Assembly (NCBI RefSeq): GCF_012432095.1
Contig: NC_081169.1
Location: 23,961,789 to 24,025,788 of the forward strand
Source of the DNA: Onychostoma macrolepis
Taxonomy: Eukaryota > Chordata > Actinopteri > Cypriniformes > Cyprinidae
Direction of reading: 5' to 3'
DNA: 64,000 nt
In this document: piece after piece, positions 48,401 through 60,164 of the stretch
Position numbering within the stretch: the stretch's first letter is position 1
Layout: every line of letters starts with the position of its first letter
Position numbers and translations under genes: made by a program
The notes under the pieces: generated by a model
What the model was told of the DNA's origin: nothing
What the model saw: only the letters and a program-made list of their open reading frames with translations
Database searches by the model: none

Positions 48401-49669
48401 GTGTATACAGTATATGTACAACATGGGAGGGCTGCTAACCCAGATCACTTTTTAAAAATGTTTCCATTTCCTTTCTAGCTGAATTTTCTGTTTCTTGATC
48501 ACCTGCTTTTCTTGAGCTTGCCGGTTTTCTATTTAAATCGAAATGAAATCCAATCTTGCGTGCATCAGACAGCTTGAGCTTGTTACTTTGATGCGTGTGG
48601 GTGTGTATAAAGGCATTAGTGTGTAATATTAATCAAGATTTGCAATATAGCTATTCTGGTAAATCATTTGCTAAAAGTGTCCTTAGACAATAGCATTTCA
48701 GACAACTGGAATTGGAAAAACAGGAAAAACAACAACAACAAAAAAAAAACATTTCAGCTCCTTTGAGTCATTTTGACATTTTCCTCCCACTTTTTAATAG
48801 AGTTTTTTTTTAAAAAATTTTTTTTAAATAAACCGTTGGGTTTTATTACCTTTCCAACTTTCTCTTGGGCTTTTTGGGCAGGTTGCTTTATGCCATGTGA
48901 AGGGACTTTATAATGTAAAAAAAAATTTAAATAAATAAAAAGATTTGATATTCCCCCATTCAAGTAACTCCACACATGAATCATGTACATCTTGTTATCA
49001 TGTAAGATAACATTCGGTTCACGCAGATTCACATTTCAATTCTGTTACCGGTTTCTCTTAGTGGTTGAAGTAAGAACGGAGTGGAAAATGCAGATGTAGA
49101 TTTTCCCTCCTAAGGTCGCGCTCAACAGTCTTTGAAGAGAAAACCATAAGAGATTGTATTGTATTTCCTTTCAATAGAGGCTGTTTCTGACATCAGCGCT
49201 TATTTTCTTTTATGTTATGTAAGGTATTCTGCCAGCCAAAATGTATACTTAAAATAGTTTTATGAGACGTTTATGTGGTATGAAAGAGATTATCCATTTA
49301 TATTTTTCTTTTATAAATGTTATCAGTAGTGTTTTTCTTTGAACTCTTTTGTAGCACAGTGTCACTGGATAAATCAGCATAATAAATCATGTCGTAGTCG
49401 AAACTATACGCCTTGTTTTCAATAATCCATACATTTGTCTTTCTGAGTGCATTTGACCAACAGTTTGATAAAGTACTATACTACACTCCCAGTGCTCAAG
49501 AACAGAGTCCGGAGCGTTGGCAGTGTACAGCCTTGATTCCTCATGACAACTGTTGCCATTATTAATGGACATTTGTGTGATTTCTACTGAAGTTTAAAGG
49601 TTAATGCCTGTTGCTGTATATATTTTATAAGACAACCTGTCATCTATTTGTTGTATGAGACCTGTTTTA

Positions 49670-49675
49670 AATAAA
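49670..49675 (+). terminator. Candidate poly(A) signal for the plus-strand membrane gene
   Basis: AATAAA followed by a T-rich stretch (TTTTATTGTTCTC). It would give a 3'UTR of about 3.4 kb; earlier AATAAA sites at about 47138 and 47223 are alternatives. Confidence 0.35.
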
Positions 49676-50083
49676 TTTTATTGTTCTCAACAGCTGTGCT
49701 AGTATTATACTGTATGTATCTGATTTGGGTGGGAATTAGTACAGAGATCATAAAAATGATTAAATGCATAGTTTTACATCATAACTAAACTTATAAAAAA
49801 TATAATCAGCTACTCATTGCGTGATAATCTACTCCATTAGCATGGTGCTACTGTGAACGAAACTATTTCCTTTGGGAAAAAAATTAAAAATTAAGTAATT
49901 ATACATTTAAATAATAATAATTGTTATCATTCATAATTATTAAATTGAATAAAAATGACTTTTATTGTACTTTTTTGGTGTTTGCCATTTAGTATTATTT
50001 TTATACTATTAAATTATTGTATGAATAGCTTTTAATTTTATATTTTCAGTTTTCTTTTTAATTTTAGTTTTAGTCATTTCATT

Positions 50084-50092
<9 letters not shown>

Positions 50093-50126
<34 letters not shown>
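50093..50126. repeat. CA/TA microsatellite
   Basis: Short CA run continuing into TA dinucleotides, between the two convergent genes. Confidence 0.85.
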
Positions 50127-50130
<4 letters not shown>

Positions 50131-50634
50131 TTCTTAGCATTTGGTTGTTAAATGTTTTAGTTTTAGTACTTTTACTACTTTTTATTTCAATTAGTTGTCA
50201 AAGGAACATAATTTCTAATTTTTGTTGAAGTTTTTTAAGCTTTTCATCTAATATTTAGATCTTTATTTAAAAAAAAAAAAAAATTTTTTGTTTGTTTGTT
50301 TATTTGCTTGCTTGCTTTAGTTAACAACCATTCAGTTTTGTTGTTCATAAACGAGCATCTACAGATCTCCTTTTATGCACTATGGAAGAAAAAAAAAAAT
50401 TTGGTTTTTGGGTGAACTATAGAATATTTACATAAACACCTTGCGCAAAATTCCAGTGGAGATATGCTAATGGTAAATGTCACAGAGAGATGGTCTTGAT
50501 ATTTTCATTTTTCCCCTGACATCAGCATATACTCATTTTCCACTGCTGACAGCCCAACCGAGCTTATTGCAAGATAAGAAATATGAAACTTCACTTATTT
50601 TAAACTCAGGCCTTATACACTGATAAAGATGTTT

Positions 50635-50640
50635 TTTATT
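50635..50640 (-). terminator. Candidate poly(A) signal of the FXYD gene
   Basis: AATAAA on the minus strand, 364 bp below the proposed stop codon; the interval is non-repetitive except for a short TAA run, as expected for a 3'UTR. Confidence 0.4.
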
Positions 50641-51003
50641 TTTTGTACAAGGACATGAAGTAGATGGTGAATTCAGATACATGAATCTCTAAACAGACTG
50701 AGCCAAACTGTTTTTATTCTCTCCTCTTGAGAGAACTCATAATAAATGTGTCTGAAGGCCTCTTGAGGGCGCTTGTGAGCCATACAATGCTTCTCTCCAT
50801 TTCCAAAAGATAGACACATCTGAGGATGCACAGTATTGAAATAATAATAATAATAATAATAATAAAACACAAGTACAGGTCTATGTTGTACAAAGTTTGA
50901 CGCTTAAACCGAGCAGTTTGGTGCAGGAGAGCAGAGGGATGAAGGGATTTTGTGTCTGAGACGCATGATTACGCTGGGATCTGCCGAAGTCCCAGCTGTT
51001 GTG

Positions 51004-51055
51004 TTACTGCTGGCGTTTAGTGCCACACGATAGCATACATCTTATTCTCCGGCAC
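51004..51055 (-). CDS. fxyd5-like: Proposed last FXYD exon with stop codon
   Basis: After CACACAGAG the frame required by the previous exon reads CRRIRCMLSCGTKRQQ and a TAA. Phase and basic/Cys character fit, and a poly(A) signal follows. However the acceptor is not preceded by a strong pyrimidine tract, and another acceptor in 51.1-53.5 kb is not excluded. Confidence 0.45.
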
Positions 51056-54000
51056 CTCTGTGTGACAAACCCGGAGATCAGTTTGAAATAATGAACACGC
51101 TCACACACACACAACCTCTCCATCTTGTCCTTATGATGTTGTTCTCACAAGGGGGGAATGTAAGTCTGTAACCGCTGTGGAAACAGGTCTGACTGGCTCC
51201 TTTGTGTTCTCCTGCTGTCTCCTGCTTCTGTTTATTGCCGAGCCAGCTGATCAATGCTGGGAGAAGTGTTAACTTCTGGTCACCTCGTATGAACTACATA
51301 CACAGAAAAAATGGTTAGAAAGAGGTTGGAGAGATAGAGAGAGAAAAGAAAGGTTAGTTGTGCACTTTCTCAGTTTTCTCAAAGCAAAAAAAAAAAAACC
51401 TTTAAAGTAAATCAGTTCACCCGGAGGCCATTTTGACACTGAACTAGTTTGTCAACATTTCCAGAGTTTAACTTTATTAAATTGAGCAGCAGTGCAGTGT
51501 GACCAAGAAGAAAACGAATTCTTTGTCTAATTTGTGAGCAGATTTTTGCACCAGTAACATCCTGTGGGAATGTCTTTCACCCAATGATGAAAATTTGCTG
51601 TATATTTATTCACCCTGAGGCCATCCAAGATGTACAGTAGATACAATTGTTTTTTCATAAGAACAGATTTGGAGAAATTTACCATCATGTCACTTGCTCA
51701 CCAATGGATCCTCTGCAGTGAATGGGTGCGGTCAGAACGAAAGTTCAAACGGCTGATAAAGACTTCATAATAATCCACAAGTATTCCACATGACTCCAGT
51801 CCATCAGTTAATGTTTTAAGTGACAAACTGTCTGTTTTTTGTCTTAAAAAATCCATCAAGACATTTTTAACTTCAAACCATTGCTTCCTGCTACAATACA
51901 AATCTTTTATCTATAATATTGCTTTCTCCAGTGAAAAGTCATCTGGTCTGAATCAGGAGAGAAATATGCACAGATCAAACACCATTTGAAACCAGTCCAA
52001 AACAGTTCTAAACAAATATGTTGGTAGATTTTGATGTGAGAGGACAACAGGTGATGGACTTTTTCGCTGGAGGAAGTGTTATTATGGATTTTGGCCAGAA
52101 GTGACAGTTTTAAGTTAAAATGCCTTAATGATGGATTTGTTTCTTACTAACACGCAGCTCTTCACTTCACAAGATGTTAATTAACAAATTGGATTCTTGT
52201 GATGTTCAGATGTTAGGACTCTCATTCTGATGGCACCCATTCATTGCAGCGGATCCGTTAGTGAAGAAGTGATTTCTCCAATTTTGCTCTGAGGAAGAAA
52301 CAAACTAATTTACAGGTACATCTTGGATGGCCTGAGGGTGAGTAAATGTTTTAGCTAATTTTTTACTATTCCTTTAATAAGTCAACTGGAAGTTGCTTTT
52401 ATTAAAAAATTTAACCCGTTTTAATTGACTGCTTCCTTAAATTTAACCTTCACTCTAAAGTCATATAATAAGACTTTACAGCCCACAGGGCATTAAATAT
52501 TCCATTAAATATAGTATAAATCGGCTGTTAAAGCCTCCGGCGGGTTTTTCAGAGCAGCTCTGTGAGAGGTAAAGCTAAGTCAACAACTGCTTTCTCTCCA
52601 GGTAAAGCGTTACCACTTGTTACTATTTTGCAGAGATAGAAAATTATGCCTTTTTGCCTTAATAGCCGAGACCATTTGAAAAGGCTCTTTTCATAGAGAA
52701 GCGTGTCATTATTCTTCTCTTATATTACTAAAATTATATACTGTTTTGTTGTCTCTTTTGCACAAGTCAATTCGGCTGACATTCTGTCCATGCAATGGCT
52801 GTGTATTTTTATTTTTAAATGTTCGTTTTCAAATGGCACAGGCAGGTGTATAATAAGCACATTACAGTTAAACTCTTCGCATTCATCATATGCGGCAAGA
52901 TTGAAATAATATGTTTTAGAACAATCTATATAAAAGCCCTAATGGCGTCTAAACACAATGAAGTCCATAATGATTATAAAGTCACATCAGAAAGTTACAA
53001 AAGAGGCCAAACGTTATAATGCACCCAGTCACTGAATGCATTCAAAAAGCAATAGCTATGTACGAAAATGCATACTTGCAGACTACTTTTAAAGCAAGTA
53101 TACAGCATGTGTACTATGCACAGCATGCACATGTTCTCAACTTAACTACTACATTGACTAAATGAGCAGTTTGCAGTAGAGCTTACAGCATTCCAGTGCC
53201 AAAAGTGATGACATCTTTACAAAAAAAAAAACTTATGAACAGGACAAAATAATGTGCAGTATACATGTGTACCACCTACTACTTTAGCCTATTATACTAT
53301 ATACTGTACATACGTCAAATACAAATATATTTAAGCAGTCTAAAAGCATTAAAATAGACCTTTGGGCATTCTAATCAAATAATGAATCAAGAAAGATATT
53401 AAAAATGGCAACTTGTTCTATTTCCAGTTCATTCATCATACACCATAGGTATGCCATTGAAAATAACTTCACAGCCTCACACACAAACACACACACTAGT
53501 GAGTTTTCTCTCACCTTCCTTTGCCAATACGACACCGTGGCATTCCTTTCACTTTGCCACCTTCCAGATGAAGGAAGAATGAAAAAAGAGAGAAGAGAGG
53601 TTTGGGGATTTGAAACGTAACGGTTTATAAAAGCAATCAGGACTGAGACTTGAACCAGGGAAGTTGGGTTTACTTACAACCAAGCACCATGATTCCCATC
53701 ACAAAGAGAATCGCAGCGATGGTCAACCCTACATGACGTAGAGAGGCGTAATCTGAGAAAAAAAAAAAAAACACAAGTCATGTTATGCGCTAATCATGAT
53801 GCAAAACACACACTCACAGAATCTACATTTACATCCTACTGTACATCCAAGCTTATTAAGCGTTTTTTCCTTATGGCTGGCAGCTGATTCCTGGCTTTAC
53901 TATTCATCTGGGAACATTCGGTACCCACAAAGCAGGCAAAACCTTGCACACACACAGGCTTTGAAGTAACACTGAACCGGCATAAAACACCCTTAACTGA

Positions 54001-57000
54001 TGACTCTGAAACATTCAGTCACTTATAAACTTAGTTCCTGGGGAATGAATGCAGAACAGAGGCATCTACGGGTCACAGATAATGAGGTTATTTCCTGAAC
54101 ATCAGATGCCCTGTAGCTGCCCTAACAATAGGAAATGATTGAAGCAGCAGCTGTCGCCAGGTCATAAGCGTTTAACTACAGCTCTTGAGACAGTAATAGT
54201 GCTCCCATGCTCGGCACCTCTGTGCTTCTTATAAACACAATACTTTCCACTGACAGGTCTTTGTGTTCGAACGCACTGTAAGGGGCTCGAACCAGAAAAA
54301 CCAGCAGTTAACAATTAACACCTGAGCAGCACAGTTGTGACATTAAAAACAAAACTGCTACATTTCTTGATTAGCTGGTAACGCGTTCCACAAGATCACT
54401 AAATATGTGGTCTATTAATGTTATTGTTAACTGAAACTATTTAAAACCGTAAATGAAAATTTGCTAAGATGTAGATGAGTTTGTTTCTTCATCAGATTTA
54501 GCACTTGTTGACCAATGGATCTTCTGCAATGAATGGGTGCCGTCAGAATCAATTAAAGTTTTGTGAAGTAAAAAGCTGCATGCCTGTAAGAAACAAATTC
54601 GGTCACACTTTATATTAGGTGGCCTTAACTACTACATACTTACGTCAAAAAATAAGTGCAATGTACTTATTGTGTTCATACTTTATTGCAAAACACTATT
54701 GCTGCTATTGAGGTGGGATACGGGTAAGGTTAGGGACAGGTTTGGTGGTATGGGTAGAACGTCAGCGAGAAGAAGGAGGGACACATTAGACACATTAGTT
54801 TATTAGTGTGCGCTTTTTCTGTATGTTTTGCTTTGTATATTTTGTGTAGTTTATGACGCTTTTGCGTTGAAGATTTTCTTTTCCCTTTTTCTTTATTTTA
54901 ATAGTTCAGGGGAACTGGGAATTAGTTAGTACGTGGGATTCTTTTATTTTTATTTTATGATTTAAGCGCCGCTTTAAATTCCCTCCTTTTCCTTTGTCTT
55001 GTTTGTTTAATAACTAATTTCTTGAGAACAATAAACCTTTTCCTGAGGTGTAATTTGTGTCAGGTGTTCCATTGCCACTTATTCCCCTGGCTTATTTCTT
55101 TTATGTCAAATTATTGTTACTTCTTTAAAACCCTAGTCTAAATTTACATCAGAGACGTAACAGTAGGTTTAAGGGTGGGTTAAGGTGTGAGGGATGGGTC
55201 AACAGTGTAATTATAAATGTAATTACAGAAATTAATTTACAGATGTAATTACATATAGGTATTTTTAAAAATATAAGTACAATGTAAAAACATTTGTACC
55301 AAATGATTAATTTAAATGTAAGTACATAGTAGTTAAGGCCACCTAATATAAAGTGGGACCAACAAATCCATCACTAAGATGTCTTAACCATTGCTTCCGG
55401 CAAAAATATGAGTCCTCTATCCATAATATTGCTCATCTGAATCAGGAGAGAAATATCCACAGATCAAGCACTGTTTACAAGTGAAAACAGTCCAAAAGTT
55501 CAGTTCTAAACAAAGAGGTCTGTGGATTTTGATGTGAGGGGATGCACTTTTTTACTGGAGGAAGCGTTATTATGGATTATGTATTTTTGCCAGAAGCAAC
55601 GGAAGTAAAAAATGTCTTGATGGATTTGTTTATTATGTATATTATTTTTTAATCAGGTGATTTGACTCTCATTCTGACGGCACCCATTCACTGCAGCAGA
55701 TCCATTGGTGAGCAAATGACGTAACGTTAAATTTCTTCAAATCTGTTCCGATGAAAAAACAGACTCGTCCACATCTTGGATGGCCTGAGGGTACATTTTT
55801 AGCAAATTTTCATTTTTGGATGAAATATTTCTTTAATACATGTTTAAATTGAAGTACTAAAATAACTCAAACCGGAATAAAAATAAAGCTAAATAGAAAA
55901 ATAAATAAAAAGAACAAAAGAACATAAAATTACTAAACCTTATGTCAAATTAAAACTGAAAATATAAAAATAAAAATTACTTCCAAATATTAAATACTAT
56001 ATAATAATATATAACTACTAAAATAACACTGCTAATTACCGTGATGTTCCGTCTGTTGCGTGTTTTATCATTCATTAAGTGAGAATTATAAGTCCAGTCA
56101 CTTGTAAAAGTTGTAACACAAACAGCACATGATTTAAAGTATCATGCATGTCTGTAGAACAAACGCTGCGCCACGAGTTACAGGCCGACGTTCAATACTC
56201 TGGGTTAGGGGTTTGTTCTAGTAGTAATTGTGATGTCTGCATTAGCAAGCACCATTAATTACTGAATGATTAAACAGATACTTACTGTAATCAAACGGCT
56301 CATCCCATTTCTTATCTGTTGAGGAAATTGCACAGTTTAGAGAGGTTTTGACATCATAAACAAGACCTGAAATCAGTCCACGTGCCTATAAAATGTAATG
56401 GACTCTATCATTTTCATAATATGCTAAATAAGCCAGTAGTATATGTGTGGGTGTGTGTGTTCTGGTGTCTAATGGGTCTAATGGGATGAAACAATCTTTG
56501 ACCTGTCCACCTTACATGACCTCCAACACTAATTTTCTATGATTTAATCAGAGTTGTGTCAATGAGATGCTGTTTATGCAAATGACTTGATGGGTAAAAA
56601 CAAATGGAGACTGATGTGGGTTTTTCATATTTTATATATGTATGATGGAATTTAAAAAGATATCCTACTCAAAAAATGATGATAAAAAAGATGTCTTTAT
56701 TTAATCACTCAATTTTTTTATTATTTTAGTGGAATACAAAATTAATTAATTAAACTGTGAATAAAATATAATAAATATATATTCTAGTTCAAATAAATGT
56801 GTTCTTTTGAACATTGTATTCATCAAAAAAGCGTGAAAAAAAAAGTTTCACATAAAACAGTTATTTTAAATTGTAATAATATTTTACAATATTTGTATTT
56901 TTAATGCATTTTCTAGCATAAGAGACTGCTTTCAAAAATTTGCCGAACATCTTACCGATCCCAAATGTTTGAACGGTAGTGTATATTCAAATTAGATTAA

Positions 57001-60000
57001 AGTATACATTTAAAAAAAGTATATATATTTTTTTAAATCTAAAATTGCAGTGATTATTAAGGATTGATATGTGCATATAAAATATATAAAATATAATTAT
57101 AATTCAATAATTATTTGACATAATAATTTTAAATATTGTTATTACTTTTAATATAATATTTTAAATATTAATTGTTTTGTATGTATATTTATAAAATTAT
57201 ATGTATATAGTTTTACATTTAATTTTTGCTATTCATTAATGAGCTTTATATTACATATTACATATTAATTGAGCTTTATATCATCAGGAAGATACCTGAT
57301 GAAGGTCATGCGACCGAAACATACTTTTGACAAAGTTTGGCAGTGTGCGGGATTTGTTTTTTGACCTTTTAGATCTTTTTTCTCCTAAGCACCTATCGAT
57401 TGCCATCAGGTGTGCAGAGATGAATTGTTAATTGACTTAATGAGCTTTAAAAAAATCTGAAAATGAAACAAAAAACGTCTATAATTGAACTTTTATGACT
57501 TTAAAAAATATATATTTATATAATGTTGTATAATTTTAGATGATATTTCTTCTAAAACTTAGTGAATCTTTCTGAAACTATGCATTATTGACAAAGACTT
57601 TATTGACAGATACAATGGGAAAGTAACACCTCCAATATACCGGCCTATCATGAGTGAAAAGGCTGTAGAATACATTTAAGTAAGAAGATGATGAAGATGA
57701 GAATATTTTACCCCACACCACAGCTTTGGCGGGGTTGGTGTTATGGGCCGCTGCAAAGAGAAAATGAGAGGGAAGTGAGGTCAAGTAAAAAGACAAGGAG
57801 AGAAACCTAATCTAGTATGTACATTCTTTCCTCAAATTTGCAGAATTTTGAATAGAAGTGAGCTTTTGAATCCCGTTTTTGTCCATAGTGTAGGTTGACA
57901 GCAAAGACTTTCGGTGTGAAAAGCAGACGCTTCCTCTTATCGCAATCCTATGGATTTGTCCGTAATTGCTTCTAATTAAATTCCAGCAGCACTCATTCTC
58001 TGTCCGGCCTTGTCTTTCATATTAAATTTTTGCATATTTCAATGGTGCTGCTCTCCCAGGATATATGGTTGGTTGATTCTTCATAAAGCATATCAGCTCA
58101 CCGCGACAGTGCTCCTCAATCCCGCGGAAACGCCGCATTATCTTTAAGCCTCTCAGCATGGAAGGAGCGTTGAACATTTTCTAATTACCTGCTAATTAGT
58201 TTCTAAGTTATGTGTGCCCTTGATATGAATTGCATGAGTAAAGAGGAAGCCTCTCAGCTATTCATGCAATCCTCGGCTCTGTTACCCTCCCCCAATCCCA
58301 CAATCCCACACTGAAAGTCCTTCCACTGAAACCAAAGTTGTATTTGAGTCAGAATCAAAGCTTACGCTGTGCGGCGGTCGTCTTTTCAGAGGTCACAGCG
58401 GAGGTCACCGGGGAGTCTGTAGAGCTGTCAGTGATCGCCGCAGTCACGTTGAGGTTAAACTGCTTTGCATCTGGGCTCGTTTTCACCCCTGTTGCATTCG
58501 GGTTATCTGGAGGAATGAGGCGAACACTTTCGTGATTGAATTGTATTTGAGATATAAGCCAACACAAATATCGCCGGTTTATTATGCCACCAAAAATCAA
58601 TTCCTTCCATGACAGATCAAACTTTACAGAGTATGTTATCAAGGTAAACGGACAACGAAGACATTTTGTACTGGATCCGTAACTCAGTTTAGCTGAATTG
58701 GAGACAAATTGGAAACAAGTATAGAATAAACATATAAAACATAAACTGACTATGATTTATAGGCAATTCTGGGATGCTTATGTGCTCATGCTGGGAAATA
58801 AATATGTAAAAAATTAAATACAAATCCTACCCTGACCCACATTTGTGGGTTTAGAGCTATAAAACGGAGGTGTGGAGCTTTCCAGTGGTGTCGTGGTCTC
58901 TGTTTGTGTCACGTTCTCATCTGCATAACCTTTAGAAACACAGACACATTTCAGTGAGCACAACTTTTTCATGAAGATGGAAAGAGTTTGGGTGGAGAAA
59001 TATTGTGCTTCTCTTTAGGTGATAAAGAGTAGGCAACTATCTATATGTGAGGTCATTTGGATGCTGATCATATCTCATATATTTTGGAGTAGCCGGAAAG
59101 TATGTTTTCTGGGATACAGTTCAAGATCTTGGGATATTGATTTCCTAGGGGAATTTTCAACAATGTACCTTGGCCATTTTTCAGAAAAATATTTTGAAGG
59201 CTGATGGGTATCTTATGATATTATTTATAGCGTATAAAAAGACCATTACCAGAAAATGGCATAAGCAAACACCTGCTTAAAAGGGTCAATGGATCAAAAT
59301 CTATTTCACCGACTTATAATTTAAGGCCCAAAACTGAGCTACAGCAAGAAATGCAGTTTGTATGAATATAAATATAGACAAAAAATTAAGATAATGAAGA
59401 TGATGCCAACCAAAATATTTTTGAAATTATAAATGCATACATATGTGTAGCTGGTCAGAGAGATATGCTACTTGCTCTTTTTCTATTCTATTCTATTCTA
59501 TTCTATTCTATTCTATTCTATTCTATTCTATTCTATTCTATTCTATTCATTTTAAATTGTTTCACTTAAAAAGTACTAAAATATGACATTATTTTATTTT
59601 TATTCATACAATATAATACAGTTTATATGAATATAAATATAGAGACCATATAAAAAAAGATAAACATAATAAAGAAGCCAGACAGATATGCCACTTGCTC
59701 TTTTTATATAAATTTTAGATCAAATTTAAAAAGTAGTAAAATATTTTTATTTTTATCAATATAATGTAATATAATATAATACAGTTATATAAATATAGAT
59801 ACCATATAAAACTCCAACCAAAATATAAATACATACATTTGTGTAGTTGGTCAGAGAGATATGCAACATGCTCTTTTCCTATTCTATTCTATTCTATTCT
59901 ATTCTATTCTATTCTATTCTATTCTTCACTTTAGATTGTCAAATATGTAAAAAAAAATATTACAAATATAATTTTTATTATTTTATCAATATAATATAAT

Positions 60001-60131
60001 AATAAATGGATGGAGTAACTTAATAAAGATGACAAATAACACTTTTTAAAAAGATAATTTGACTAATATCTAAGCATTTAGCATTTAGCATTCATCCACA
60101 AATCACAAAATTACAAATACAAGTACAGAAC

Positions 60132-60164
<33 letters not shown>

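Larger units (their letters stand above)
54445..55835. mobile_element. Second copy of the 51.6-kb MITE, interrupted by nested insertions
   Basis: Arms (GACCAATGGATCTTCTGCAA at 54510 and CACTGCAGCAGATCCATTGG near 55690; TCTTGGATGGCCTGAGGGTA at 55773) are those of the element at 51570-52376. The interior is disrupted at AACAAAT by the element 54601-55361. The intact relative reads AGAAACAAATCCATCATTAA (reverse strand near 52140) across the same point. Confidence 0.8.

Noticed and set aside
58338..58535. 65-codon plus-strand frame
   Set aside because: Antisense shadow of the FXYD ectodomain exon 58366-58506.
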